The position numbers and the translations under genes were made by a program. This document shows, in pieces, positions 1 to 10,985 of a stretch of 64,000 nucleotides of DNA. The notes beneath the pieces were generated by a model that saw only the letters and a program-made list of their open reading frames with translations, did no database searches and had not been told where the DNA came from. The stretch is taken from NCBI RefSeq assembly GCF_001411555.2, contig NC_049903.1, positions 12,753,234-12,817,233 on the forward strand, given 5' to 3'. Each line of letters starts with the position of its first letter. Positions within the stretch are counted from its first letter, which is position 1. The DNA comes from Juglans regia. Lineage: Eukaryota; Streptophyta; Magnoliopsida; Fagales; Juglandaceae.

Positions 1-1200
1 AGGACTAACCCTTTTCTACAGAGCATTTCGAGTGGCTGAAAACGCCCAAATCCATTTTGGCAGAGGATTTCAAGTGACCGAAAAACACCCAAATCGGTGC
101 TCGACAACAATAAAACAAAGCTTACGACGGTTTGAAAAAAAAAGTTTGGAGGTCAAATGGGACTTTCTGAGAAGAGTCTTTAAGAGCTTTATGAAACCCT
201 TTCAGATACTAAATTCTCTCTCTTTCTATTCATCTTAAATGAATTAAATTATCAAATTCATACAATGGTTATTGTATTGACGATACAGGAGACCCTTTTG
301 TTTTAGTTTTTGAAAATCAGATTACACGACACTTTCAAAATTGAAATTCTACGTCTCTCTGCTGTTTGGTTGGGGAGAATGCTAGCAAAAATTATATCAA
401 AACCATGATTGTGGAGAAGATGATATGGACTTCGTCGGATGTGGCTACGTGGGCTGTGGCTTCTTGAAGCAGTGGAGAAGACGAAGACAATGGGGATGGG
501 GGTTCCGAAGACGAAGGGTCCGGTGGCTGAGTCTAAAATTGCAGACCAATGATCCAACCAAGAACTAAAAAAGAATACCCATAACAAAAGAATACCCACA
601 ACAAAAGTTGTAGACCAATGATCCAGAGGCCGAGTCTGAAAATGGGTCCGTTGGAAAAGAAAAAAAAAAGACGATCCCAGAAGGAAAGACAAATGGATAG
701 AGGTCCCCGAGTCTCTCTCTATCGCTCCTTATAACTTTGACGTTTGCTTTGATTATTCAGCTGCTTCAATCAATTTTACAAGTATTTATCTTTTTTCTTT
801 AAAGAAATATTTTCCAGATCTTCTTTCACTATCTTTCCCAGATCATAAGGTCAACGCTTATCAGTTAGTCCTTTTTTTTGTGCTGTTTGTTTACAACCTA
901 TGTGTTTCTCGGATCATTCGATGAAATTTTGCATTGAACAATTCAATGATTAAGAAAGATGCTCTAAAACATATATGACTACGGTTTGATATCTTATTCA
1001 TGCATATGGTAATCTCATTCTTGTGTTTTGGATTCGTTTTTTCTTCAATCTTTTCAAACTTCGAACCCAGCTTGATCAGTCAATATCGGGTTTGACATCT
1101 TATTCAAGGCTTAATGGTTGAAAATAGTTACAGATCATCAGATGCTATAATTCTACCACTCTTTGTGTGTGTGTGAGAGAGAGAGAGAGATCAAACTGAC
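1..1200 (-). other. Intron 1 of dioxygenase unit A (partial)
   Basis: This stretch has no supported gene. Its first 240 bases match intron 1 of the intact copy (around 61640-61860). Bases 660-1140 match a module that recurs near 11230, 15590 and 62820. It ends in a GT/GA microsatellite directly beside the donor splice site of exon 1. I read it as intron 1 of a minus-strand gene whose exons 2-4 lie left of the window. The 129-codon minus-strand frame across 303-692 is low-complexity intron sequence. Confidence 0.75.
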
Positions 1201-1449
1201 CTGGAAGAAACCCCATTCTTTGCTTGCGACATGCAATTTCTGCGACTCAGAGTCCATAAAATCTGGGGAAAATAGGAGTTGCATGTCGATGACTGGGAGT
1301 TGTGGAAAAGATGTGGAGTTGGATATGAAGGGAGGGTCTTGATCGGGCCGCAGATAGCGCGGTGGCACTGCGGTTGGCCTTTCCTTTGCCAGCTCCTGAA
1401 CACAGGGAACTGGGAGAGAGCTCCCAAAAGTCGTTTTTTCAGCTTCCAT
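1201..1449 (-). CDS. SRG1-like 2OG-Fe(II) dioxygenase, exon 1 only (unit A, partial gene)
   Basis: This exon encodes the first 83 residues of a plant 2-oxoglutarate/Fe(II)-dependent oxygenase of the SRG1-like group, which are soluble enzymes acting on small molecules. It begins MEAEKTTFGSSLPVPCVQEL and contains the family N-terminal (DIOX_N) features: VPPRYLRPDQDPP, then LPVIDMQLL, then ASKEWGFFQ. The ATG has a G at +4. The exon ends CCAG followed by GTCAGT, giving 249 bases and phase 0, exactly as in the intact copy at 62302-62550. No lesion is visible. Exons 2-4 would lie at lower coordinates, beyond the left edge, so intactness of the gene cannot be judged. The metal-binding residues are encoded in exons 3 and 4 and are not visible here. 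Confidence 0.8.
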
Positions 1450-1790
1450 AGCTCCGAGATGGGAAGTCCAAAGGCAATTACAGAGCTTGAATTATACCTA
1501 TTATAAAATGGCCATGGGGACCAGTACTGTATTGCTGTCGAAACTTGTTTTATGTTTTGAATATGTACGCGTGTTTGTATATATGCTCTATGTGCCTTAT
1601 CTATTATTTTCTTCCTAAGACTTTTTTTTTTTTTTTTTTTTTGGTTTTTGGATTCTACCTGGTGCGGGTAACATGGTTGTATTTGTTTCTATCATATTTA
1701 ATTATCTTTCTTTTATGTATGTTGTTCTATTTATATTTATATATTCTGTTGCGAAAAAAAGCTTATAAAAATTTTGATGTTTAAATAGGG
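1450..1790 (-). other. Upstream flank of unit A
   Basis: This is the shared upstream flank of the dioxygenase units. It contains an AATTATACC/TATTATAAAA stretch about 40-60 bases before the unit A ATG (minus strand), which could serve as a TATA element, and a 21-base T run near 1622. It stops matching the other copies at about 1790, inside GGGATTA, where it is joined to the downstream flank of another unit. Confidence 0.5.
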
Positions 1791-1821
1791 ATTACAAGTT
1801 TTCGTTGGTCCCACTTTGGCA

Positions 1822-2064
1822 AAAACCCCATTGCTTGCTTGCCAAGTGCAACTTCTGCAGTTCAGAGTCCATAAAATCTTGGGAAAATAGGAGATGCATG
1901 TCGATGACTGGGAGTTGGGGCAAAGCCGTGGAGTCGGATATGAAGGGAGGGTCTTGATCGGGCCGCACATACCGTGGTGGGACAGTGCTTGCTGTGTGCT
2001 TTGCAAGCTCCTGAACACAGGGAACCGGGAGAGAGCTCCCAAACCTCGTTATCTGCGCTTCCAT
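1822..2064 (-). pseudogene. Exon-1 stump of a second SRG1-like dioxygenase (unit B)
   Basis: The open frame starts MEAQITRFGSSLPVPCVQEL and runs through VPPRYVRPDQDPP and LPVIDMHLL to QWGF, so about 81 of the 83 exon-1 codons survive. It lacks the CAG/GTCAGT donor junction. Instead, at about 1821-1825 (an A run on the plus strand), the exon is fused to the sequence that normally lies 3' of the stop codon of these genes (TGGTCCCACTTTGGCAAAA, compare 5118 and 13104). Exons 2, 3 and 4 are absent. It is a deletion remnant, probably without function. Divergence from unit A (for example AKHTASTVPP against AKERPTAVPP) suggests an older copy. Confidence 0.8.
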
Positions 2065-4640
2065 ATACAGCTGAACCGGTAGTGCTTAGCTAGGAAATCC
2101 AAGGGCAATTTCAGAGCTTTAATTCCTACGTATCACAAGAATGGGGATAACGTACTGATGAGGAAACTGGGGTAAAGCCCACCCCACCGACCCTCGGTCA
2201 CATTATATTTCACAAGTCTAGTGAGCAATACGCACCACTTTTTTTAATTTTTCTTTTGGTCATGATATGTGTACTATGTGCACGGTGATATATGAATGAT
2301 AAGTAGAATAATTTAATTAATTTAATATAAATAAAATAAAAATAAAAAAATAAAATAAAATTTAAAATATGCACAGTACAAGACAAGGTACTTTTCCGGC
2401 AATACTAATTCGCCGGAAAAGCCCTTGCACACTTTTCGAGAATCAACATTCGCCACGAAAAACATTAATCCTTGATTTATTTTGTCGGAAAAAGTCTAAA
2501 ATTTTGTAGCAAAAAAGGCCGTAAACCATGTCGCTAGCAGACTTTTACTCGCGACGAAATCTTATTTGCCGTAGTATAATTCTCCAGAAATAAGAGTAAA
2601 TAGTAGACATAACTCATCGAAAATATTATAACACGACAAATTTGAGATTTGCGCCAGGTATAAGTAGCCGTAAATAGTTATTACCAGCGGTATGAGCAGC
2701 AGGAAAAAAGTTATATGGCAAAAATTATTTCTGTCGATCAAAAGTCGCCCTAAAATGTCGGTTGTAACATAAAAAAAAAAAATCACTTAAACAGAATACA
2801 TAAAAAAATATAACACACATTCACATTATAGGTTACTTAAACATAATACATAAAAAAAAAAAGTTATAATACACATTCTCATTATAGGTTCCAGCTTAAA
2901 AAACCAACAGCACAAGCAAGAAATAGAAATAAATTTGACTTCTTCCTGCAATCTACTTATGTCCATCAATTGCAGAGTAGGTGCCAATGCGTGGCGTATG
3001 CCTACATATTGCAAAAAATGAATTTTGAGACTTAAAACATGAAAACATGAGAACGAATATTATTTGACCTGTTTATCCAAAACATAAAGTTATTATTATT
3101 ATTATTTATTTATTTATTATTTATTTATTTTTGATGATATTCTGAGTATACGAAGTACTAGACTAACAGAAATACAAAACAATATGGGTTCCCTCAATAC
3201 TAACAATGAATTCAACTCATTCCAACTCAATTTCAGCTAACTACCAAAGTATTTTAAAATGTAAAACTACAAGTTGGGATGTATTTCCCCCTTCAAGATT
3301 TGCAAAATAATGAAGAGCAGCAAAGAATTAATCAGGTGCACTGCAGGCATTTGAAACCATGATGGGCTTATAGGACCAAGGAGCAAGTACATTGGACTTC
3401 ATGGTTAACTAAAATTCGTCTACCCAATGTTATTATTTTAGCCAATCACTCCAAAATTTAAAGTCTATATTATTGGATTAGTTATTACAATTTCTATAAT
3501 AAAAAATATTATTATTATTTTTTGTCTTGTAATTTTTTTTAATAATAACGGACATCATTCCATTTATTAATAGAGGACATACAAAGTTAACTTAAAAATA
3601 AGCCAGTTATAAACGTTAATAACTTCCCAACACACTTCTATGACTGATATGGTCTAGTTCAGACAACAAATCTCCAAAGATCTAAGTCTGAGAGATAGAA
3701 CAACTCTGTCCACGACGGAGTTAATAGTAACCGGGTGACAAAACCCCGTACTCCGACTAAGCAGAGTAGGGAGCACCCAACCCCACCATAAGCACCACCT
3801 AAGTGGAGGGGACCACTCCATTCGGACTAAGGTCCGAAGACACTATGTTTTTGGATTTTTATTTTTTTAAAAAATAAAGACAGGACACAAAATAAATTAC
3901 ATTATGAAAACACTGTAAAAATGAAAAAACAGTGCACAAAACGCTATTGTGGCACGTGCAATACACGCGCCACTCTGGGAGGAAAACCGACGGTCTATCT
4001 TGTAAGATCCAGAGTCACAAGATTCGGAATAGCCGCGCATTGCAGTGGCAGAAGGCTCCTTGGTGGCATGTGAAAGCCACGCGCCGACGAGCTCTGAATC
4101 TTCAACCTGCACATGCGGGCTATGCTCCACTCCAATTGGCACCGCGTTTGGTGGTCTTGAAGATTAGCGGCTGGGAAACCTCCAGGTGGGGCGTGTGTTG
4201 GCTAATGGGTGTCGGAAAGTCCCGATTGGCAATTCTCTCTTTATTTGGCCTGAAAAAACACAAAAACAAAACCAAACACACTGCAAAGGAAGAAACAGAT
4301 GAGCATAAGATAAGATTATTGCATTATTTTGTACATTATAAATAATTAATAAAAAGTTCATTCATATTTTCTCATATTATTATAATTCTTGCATGATTAT
4401 AGATAGATGCAAAAAATAATTTCTTAATTATTTTTATATTTTAAAAAATATTAAAAGAAAGATGATTAATATTATTTTATAAAGATATAATTATTAATAA
4501 AAAAATGCATCATAATTTTAGGGATGAAGTTATACTAGAGAGAAGGAAAAGGGAAACACAAGAAATAATAAAATATTAGAATGAAGATATTACAGTTCCC
4601 TTCGTATATATATATAACTCTAGGGATGAAGCTACTGTAA
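2065..4640. other. Intergenic repeat-rich stretch, no gene supported
   Basis: This is AT-rich sequence with no credible coding region. Bases 2380-2770 contain recurring short motifs (CGCCGGAAAAG, CGCCACGAAAA, GTCGGAAAAAG) that resemble CACTA-type subterminal repeats. Bases 3700-3845 are GC-richer and contain a perfect 7-bp stem around TTCGGAC/GTCCGAA near 3822. Bases 3945-4160 are also GC-richer and hold two similar blocks, GTGGCACGTG and GTGGCATGTG, each followed by CACGCGCC. The 137-codon plus-strand frame at 3932-4345 has no recognisable domain. Homology with the unit D downstream flank begins near 4640. Confidence 0.5.
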
Positions 4641-5550
4641 CTACTTTATCTTGTATTGTGTATGGTGTATGGTGTTGACAGATGAGTAGCATAACTTGTG
4701 ATGGAAGTCATGTATCCATTGAGGAATCCCACGATGAAAGCTACCGAATGTGTTTTTTTTTAATATTTGTTTTCTTTATTTTTTTAGTATTGTGTTTTTT
4801 TATTTATTTTTATTTAAAAAAATACATAAAAAATGTTTTAAAGAATAAAAAAAAAATAAATAATTTGCACTGTTGGTAGAAATCCGTATGGGATTTCTCA
4901 ATGGCACTAGTAGCTGCATTGTAAAAAATGAGCAATGCACGGGATAATTCCTAAAAAGAAAATCCTTTGTTGAATGTGCCATGTCAATAGTTTTGACGGA
5001 AATGATAAGATTTAGAATACCACTGCATATTTATATCGATCACTTTAATTTGATTTTAAGAAAAAAATGATATGCATAGATCTAATATTTACTACCGTAG
5101 AAATAGAATTACAAATTCCTGTTGGTCCCACTTTGGCAAAACAAAGTAATTAATAATATAGAATGAACATTTCGTTTATTTTAAATCTGGCTCGAGTATA
5201 TATACTCAAACCTATGCTCTGAAGAGCATGCATTTTTGGCCTCATTCCTTAGATCCTCATAGCATCAACGTATGACTTCCCGTCGCGTTTGCGTGACAAA
5301 AAACCCTTCAAGAAATCTACTACTCCTATTCTTTTGAACAATGCCGGTGACTCTGCATTCACAAGGCTAGACGCCGGACCGAAATCTCCTTCCAGTTTTG
5401 GGCTTAAAAATGTGGCTATCGACAGCCTCTCCTTTTCTGAGTTTACAGTGGCACGGTGCTCGATGCTACGATAGATACCATTCGTCACAATCTGCCAAAC
5501 CATTCATGCATGGGAAAACTAGAATCAAACACTTTTTTACCATAAGAAAG

Positions 5551-5588
<38 letters not shown>
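5551..5588. repeat. (TA)n microsatellite in intron 3 of unit C
   Basis: This is a run of TA dinucleotides inside intron 3 of unit C. The orthologous run in unit D (about 59738-59760) is shorter. Confidence 0.9.
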
Positions 5589-5597
<9 letters not shown>

Positions 5598-6120
5598 TTC
5601 GGCCTGATGAATTTTATTGCATTTAATAGACAGTTTTTACAGATAACATTCTACGATATGGGATTCATATATTTTGTCCGTCTCTTTCCGAATCATAAGA
5701 ACTGTTTATGTGTAATGTAAAAGAACTTAAGGGTAATACAAGTCTCCAAGATTTACCTCCAAAATGTCTCCAATGTTGACGATAAAAGCATTGGGAAGGG
5801 GTTTAACAGGGATCCACGTTCCGTCTTTTCTAACCTGGAGACCTTCCATTTCATTGAGTTGGAGGAGGATTGTAAGGCCTGAAGCATCGGAGTGAGCGGT
5901 TAAGCCAATTGCAAGCTCTGGTTTTGGACAAGGTGGATAGTAGTTCATCCTCATTGTTTGCGTCCCTTCTTCAAATAAGCACCTCATGTCATTACTTTCC
6001 ATTCTCAGAGCTTTCGCCATTTGGTCTAGAATTTTCATGGCCAGATCTTTCAGTTCTGTTGAGTAAGCTTCTAAGTTATCTCTGCAATTAGATTCCATAG
6101 TGATGAAAAATATTGGTCTT

Positions 6121-6197
6121 TTTTATATTGGGGGAGGGGGGTCGAACCCATAATCTCCATTTCGGAGATGTGGGTCTTGTGCCATTAGGCCACATGC
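6121..6197 (-). mobile_element. tRNA-derived SINE head in intron 2 of unit C
   Basis: Read on the minus strand this contains TGGCCTAATGG, which fits the RNA polymerase III A box, and about 45 bases later GGTTCGACCCC, which fits the B box. A C-rich stretch (CCCCCCTCCCCC) and ATATAAAAAA follow. This is the layout of plant tRNA-related SINE heads. It lies in the same orientation as the gene and its tail ends about 35-40 bases before the exon 3 acceptor. The same insertion is in units D and E, so it predates their duplication. It does not fold as a full tRNA gene. Confidence 0.6.
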
Positions 6198-7616
6198 ATT
6201 TGGCAATTAGTTGATTTGATACTTTAGAGTAAAATTTGAACAATTTATCATAGCCTCAATGTCCAAAATGACTTAAGGTATGTAAGTCACGCTTACTCAT
6301 TTTGAAGAAAAATTTGCCCACCATTAAAAGAATGATTTTTCCATATCAATCTGATTTCACTTTTTTTTTTTTTTTTAAAGGGATTGTGAGCACGTAAATA
6401 GAATTTCTATTTTAAAAATCATGCAAGCATGCGAGTGACAAACAGAGATGGGACCTGAGTGGGAGGGGAAGGCGAGGGAACAAGTGGGGCTTCCTCAAAT
6501 AGGTGGGAAGGGTGATAAGGCTGAACATGTCACCCCAGTCCAGCTTTTGCCCCTCCAAAACAACAGAGCTCTGTCCAAAGCCCTCAACCTCTCCTTCTCC
6601 TTCACCTTGCCAATACTTCTTTTTCTTTTCCATATCCATATTAAATAGTTCTTGAATGCCAGATTTTACCTTCTCCAATAATGAACTGCTCACTCCATGA
6701 TTTATTAACTGTAAAAACATTTCCACATTAATTTTTCCTCATAAATAAATACTAAAACCAAAACTTATCGCTTCATTTGATGGGTGATTACTCAAACCAG
6801 TTGGTTTGAAAACGACTTGTCCCATTTCATTTTATTATTATGTAAAAGCAAAAAATAATCGTATAATTTAAGAAATAAAATCATAATGGGCAACCATACA
6901 CCTTTTTCTTGCCACCTCTATGATTTTTCTCTTTTAAAACATAGGCGTTGACACACTTATAAAATTAGAATAATTAATGCTAAGTATAGTTGTAAGATTT
7001 ATAAGTATCATGCATTCTATTTAGAGAAACAATGAGAGTTATCATTAAAAAGTAAGATTTTTTATATAAGTTATAGATTTATGCTTTTTTATAATTATGT
7101 TTTTTAAATTGATTAAGGTCTTGTTTGATTACACAGATGAGATGAGATAATATGAGAGTTAAAAATTAAATAAAATATTGTTAAATCAGTTCTTTTACAT
7201 ACCACCAGTCTTGTGGAACGGTCATGTAATTGGCTGAAGTGGAAATTGCCACATCAACTTCTGACAATAATTAAAAAAGAGAATAAATGAAAGGAAACAA
7301 GCAACCCATTGACTGAAGAAGAATTATTATCTCAACATTTGAACCAGCGACTGAAGAAGAACCTGCATCTGAAGAAGAGGGACTAAAGGAAGAAGAAAAG
7401 ACTGGACTAAAGAAAGAAGGAAGGACTAAACCTTTTCTACAAAGCATTTCGAGTGGCTGAAAACGCCCAAATCCATTTTGGCATAGGATTTCAAGTGACA
7501 GAAAAACACCCAAACCGATGCTCGATGCTCATGACGGTTTGAAAAAAACAACTTGGAGGTCAAATGGGACTTTCTGAGAAGCATCTTTAGGCGATTTATG
7601 AGACCCATTGAGATAC

Positions 7617-9793
7617 TGTAACATCCCGTATTTTAGTGTATTTTTATTGAATGAATTATTTTTATGGATTCAAAATTTATTTTCTTATTTTAAAATTATT
7701 GGATTTTTAATTGGGTTATTTTTAGGATTTTTAATTTGGTGAAAAATTAATATTTTATGTGCTTTCTTAATATTTATTTATTGTTGTGCATTTAAATTAC
7801 TTTTCATATTTAATTAATTACTGTGAGATTTAATTATTTCAATTTGACTTTACCATTACGTTTAAATTATTTTATTTGACTTGTGGTTTTGAAATCGTTT
7901 CCGTTGGATCATTTTTGTGACCCAAGTTATGAGGATTGGACCTCATTTCTTTTCCCTCTATTTTTCTTTTCCTCCTTTTCTTTTCTCTTTCTTTTCTTTT
8001 TCCCCCTTATTTCTCCTTCGGTTTTCTCTCTCGCACGCGAAGCCCAGCCCCCCTCCCTCTCTCTCTCTCCCGTGCGTCCGTCGCCCATACCCAACCCGCT
8101 GCCGTAGCGCCGTCATGACCGTCACTGCCCACCCCATTTGGTTCCTCGGCCGCCGGCGACCTTACCCCACCAACCTCACCTCCATTCGCGCCGCCGTTAA
8201 CCACCAGTAGCCCTTCAAAGCCGCGGCGTCACTTTCGCTCCAGCGCCGCCGTCGCACCACCATTGACCACCATCTTCACACCACTTCATCTTCGACCTCT
8301 TGGCAACCCATTGGACTCAACTCCACCTCCGATCCGTTACCAGTGAAGCTCCACCATCCACATTTCCGATTTGGGTATTTTGGTCTTCTACCGCCCATTG
8401 CGCCGCCACCCACGGCCAACCTTCACTACCACTAGCTTCACCGACCTCCCTTGGCCCTACCCTATCAATTTTGGGTCTTCGTTTGTCTTCGTTGAAAAGT
8501 GGGTATCTGTGACCCATGGCCACAGTGTATTTTACACTGTCCTACAGCTGTTTTCCACTTCTGGCAGCTTCGTGATCCTCCTGAAATTATTATATAGCGC
8601 TGTAAGTATTTTCCAAAGAATTCTTGTGAATTTAATGTATTTTTGCACTAACACATTTCACTGTATTTTAACTGTTGATTGGATTTGCCGGACTGAGTCC
8701 GAGGAGTTTGGGAGTCGGATGGATTGATGATTGAAGTTGTTTGGTTGGATTTGATTGGGTTGGTTATTGATGATTGTTGATTAGTGTCGGTACATGTACA
8801 TTTCATGATATTATGCATGATCATGTTTGTAAAGGAAAACTGGGTTTTCGTGTATTGCATTCATGTTAATGTGTTTATAAAAACTGAATTTTCATGTGAA
8901 AATGAAATTCGGGTGTGTGTGTATCACGACCCCAAGCCGAGATGGGGCATTATCTCGATGGAGCTCCTTTGGTTACTCGGGAGCGGAATATACTGAGTAA
9001 CGTCCCCTGGATTGTCGCTGGGCGACAATGGGATCAGACGAGAGATTCGTGCCGACTCCGTGGTCCTTCTGCTGACAGGGACTAGAGGATGTCTGGCCAT
9101 GTACGCGCTGGGCGCGGAACTGGGCATCGCTACGAAACCAGGACGTGTGGATGGTCCCTAGGGGAGGCCATGGTGCATAGGGTAATAACGGATTAATTGG
9201 CTATTTTCTAGGAAAATAGTGTGAGTTGGATTTTGTGTAAACCATTTTCTTGGAAAATGTTTACGGATTATTTTTAGGCCAAATGAGATTTTGGCGTGTG
9301 TTGGAAAATTATCATTTTCGGGAAAAATGATGTTTTGAGGAAAATGCATATTTCATCATATGCATGCATGTTGGTTGCATTAAATGCATTTTATTCCTGA
9401 GAATTATTTGGGTTATACTTACCTGCGGTACCATTCTGTAGTAACGCAGATTTTGATGCAGATGAGGAGGAGGAGGGCGAGCCTGAGGAGACGGCTCCGC
9501 TCGAGGAGTGATCTGGGATCACTGGCTTTGTTATTTTATTTTACTTATTTGTATTTTGGGACATGTGTTAAACTTCATTTTGGATGACTGTATAACTACT
9601 TTTTAAACCCTTTTACTGATGTTTACTTGTATTTAAATTCTGGTACTTAGTTGACTTATCCGCTGCATTGTTTTTGTTGTACACTGTCGCATGTATACAC
9701 ACATGGCACTTTCGTTGGGATGCGTGACCGTGTTGTCATCATCATGGCGTCTCGATTCCCGTATTTCTTTACATGGGGGACGGGGGCGCCACA
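7617..9793 (+). mobile_element. Solo LTR (Gypsy-like), 2177 bp, in intron 1 of unit C
   Basis: It begins TGTAACATCCCG and ends GGGGGCGCCACA, the TG...CA ends of an LTR. GATAC lies on both sides (7612-7616 and 9794-9798) as a 5-bp target-site duplication. The empty site is visible in unit D near 61835 (CCCATTGAGATTCTAAAG). It contains a GC-rich segment (8030-8520) and no gag or pol. Assignment to Ty3/Gypsy rests on its length and end sequence. It most likely arose by LTR-LTR recombination after insertion in unit C, which means after the C/D duplication. Confidence 0.85.
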
Positions 9794-10210
9794 GATACTA
9801 AAGTCTCTCTCTTTCTATTAATCGTAAATCAATTAATTTATCAAACTCATACAATGGTTATTGTATTGATAATACAGGAAACCCTTTTGTTTTAGTTTTT
9901 GAAAATCAATTTGCACGACACTTCCAAAATTGAAATTCTACTTCTCTTTGCTGTTTGGTTGGGGAGAATGCTAGCAAAAATTATATCAAAATTGTGGCTG
10001 TGGAGAAGACGATAGGGGCTTCGTGGGATGTGGCTATCAATCTTATTCATGCATATGGTAATCTCATTCTTGTGTTTTGGATTCATTTTTTCTTCAATCT
10101 TTTTAAACTTCGAACCCTTGATCAGTCAATATCGGGTTTGATATCTTATTAAAGGCTTAATGGTTGAAAATAGTTACAGATCATCAGATGCTATAATTCT
10201 ACAACTCTTT

Positions 10211-10211
10211 T

Positions 10212-10254
<43 letters not shown>
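10211..10254. repeat. (GT)n(GA)n microsatellite beside exon-1 donor, unit C
   Basis: A compound GT then GA run lies 3' of exon 1 on the minus strand, a few bases into intron 1. Units A, D and E carry the same run with different lengths. On the transcript it would be a CU-rich and then AC-rich tract just after the donor site. Confidence 0.85.
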
Positions 10255-10543
10255 TCAAACTGACCTGGAAGAAACCCCATTCTTTGCTTGCGAAGTGCAA
10301 TTTCTGCGACTCAGAGTCCATAAAATCTGGAGAAAATAGGAGTTGCATGTCGATGACTGGGAGTTGTGGAAAAGATGTGGAGTTGGATATGAAGGGAGGG
10401 TCTTGATCGGGCGCAGATAGCGCGGTGGCACTGCCTTCGGCGTGTCCTTTGCCAGCTCCTGAACACAGGGAACTGGGAGAGAGCTCCCAAACCTCGCTTT
10501 TTCAGCTTCCTCTGAGATGGGAAGTCCAAAGGCAATTAGAATT

Positions 10544-10976
10544 GGATCGTGCTACAGCCCCCGCTGGGGCTCCCGCTGGGAGCTCCCGCTGGGGCTGTAG
10601 TGTATTTTTGTATGTGTTTTTTTTAAGTTGTTTCTTATATAATTTTTTTTAATATTTTTTAATATTTTTTAAAAAATAAAATAAATTTAGAACATTATTA
10701 AAAACACTTTCTTAATCAAGAAGTAAAAAAAAAATTATTAAAAAATACTTCCTTAATCACGAAGTAAAATAAAAAATCATATAAAAATATTTTATATTTT
10801 ACTTCGTGATTAAGTAAGTATTATTTAATAATATTATAAATTTTTTTATTTTTTAAAAATATTTAAAATCATTAAAAACATTTACATAAAAAAAAATTAA
10901 AAAATACACATAAAAAAATACACTAGAGCTCCAGCGGGGGCTCCCAGCGAGCCCAGCGGGAGCTCTAGCATTTTCC
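10544..10976. mobile_element. Mutator-type MITE, 433 bp with 9-bp TSD
   Basis: The ends are inverted: GGATCGTGCTACAGC on the left and, reverse-complemented, GGAAAATGCTAGAGC on the right, followed by similar GC-rich arms (CCCGCTGGG blocks). ATTAGAATT lies directly at both borders (10535-10543 and 10977-10985), a 9-bp target duplication typical of MULEs. The empty site is seen in unit D near 62578-62595. The AT-rich core contains a second inverted repeat (CTTAATCACGAAGTAAAAT against ATTTTACTTCGTGATTAAG), so the whole element can fold back. It has no coding capacity. It sits about 35 bp upstream of the remnant of exon 1 of unit C, in the promoter position. Confidence 0.85.
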
Positions 10977-10985
10977 ATTAGAATT

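Larger units (their letters stand above)
5249..10507 (-). pseudogene. SRG1-like 2OG-Fe(II) dioxygenase, unit C (exon 1 disrupted)
   Basis: On the minus strand, exon 2 is 6455-6708 (begins LINHGVSSSLLEKV), exon 3 is 5757-6081 (RDNLEAYS to IVNIGDILE) and exon 4 is 5249-5491 (IVTNGIYRS to DAMRI and stop). All three are open, with the family splice phases. The NYYPPCP segment, the HSD metal motif (TAHSDASG), the EHRAT histidine and the RLS 2OG-binding motif are present. The failure is exon 1, at about 10262-10507. The ATG is lost by a small deletion (the frame starts GAA GCT GAA), and one G is missing in the RYLRPDQDPP codons (CTGCGCCCGATC against CTGCGGCCCGATC), which shifts the frame. Intron 1 also carries a 2.2-kb solo LTR. 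A rescued protein would need an alternative start; otherwise this is a young pseudogene. Confidence 0.85.

Noticed and set aside
303..692. 129-codon minus-strand frame
   Set aside because: It lies in intron 1 of unit A, consists of low-complexity Phe/Ser/Leu sequence and is absent as a frame from the homologous intron in D.
1153..1200. Extension of unit A exon 1 past 1201
   Set aside because: The open frame continues only into (GA)n repeat; the CAG/GTCAGT junction and the phase match the other copies.
2380..2770. CRISPR-like or phage-like spaced repeats
   Set aside because: Motifs are irregular and degenerate, and the context is a plant nuclear genome; CACTA subterminal repeats fit better.
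3932..4345. 137-codon plus-strand frame
   Set aside because: No domain, no splice or codon-bias support, and no counterpart in other units; it overlaps GC-rich repeat blocks.
6121..6197. A tRNA gene
   Set aside because: A and B boxes are present, but no acceptor stem or anticodon arm can be drawn; the SINE head explains them better.
7271..7608. Minus-strand frames with Ser/Phe-rich products near the solo LTR
   Set aside because: They are intron 1 sequence shared by units C and D with different frame structure; not coding.
7883..8727. Overlapping plus-strand frames rich in Ser/Pro/Phe
   Set aside because: They fall in the C/T-rich GC block inside the solo LTR; several frames are open at once, which points to composition.
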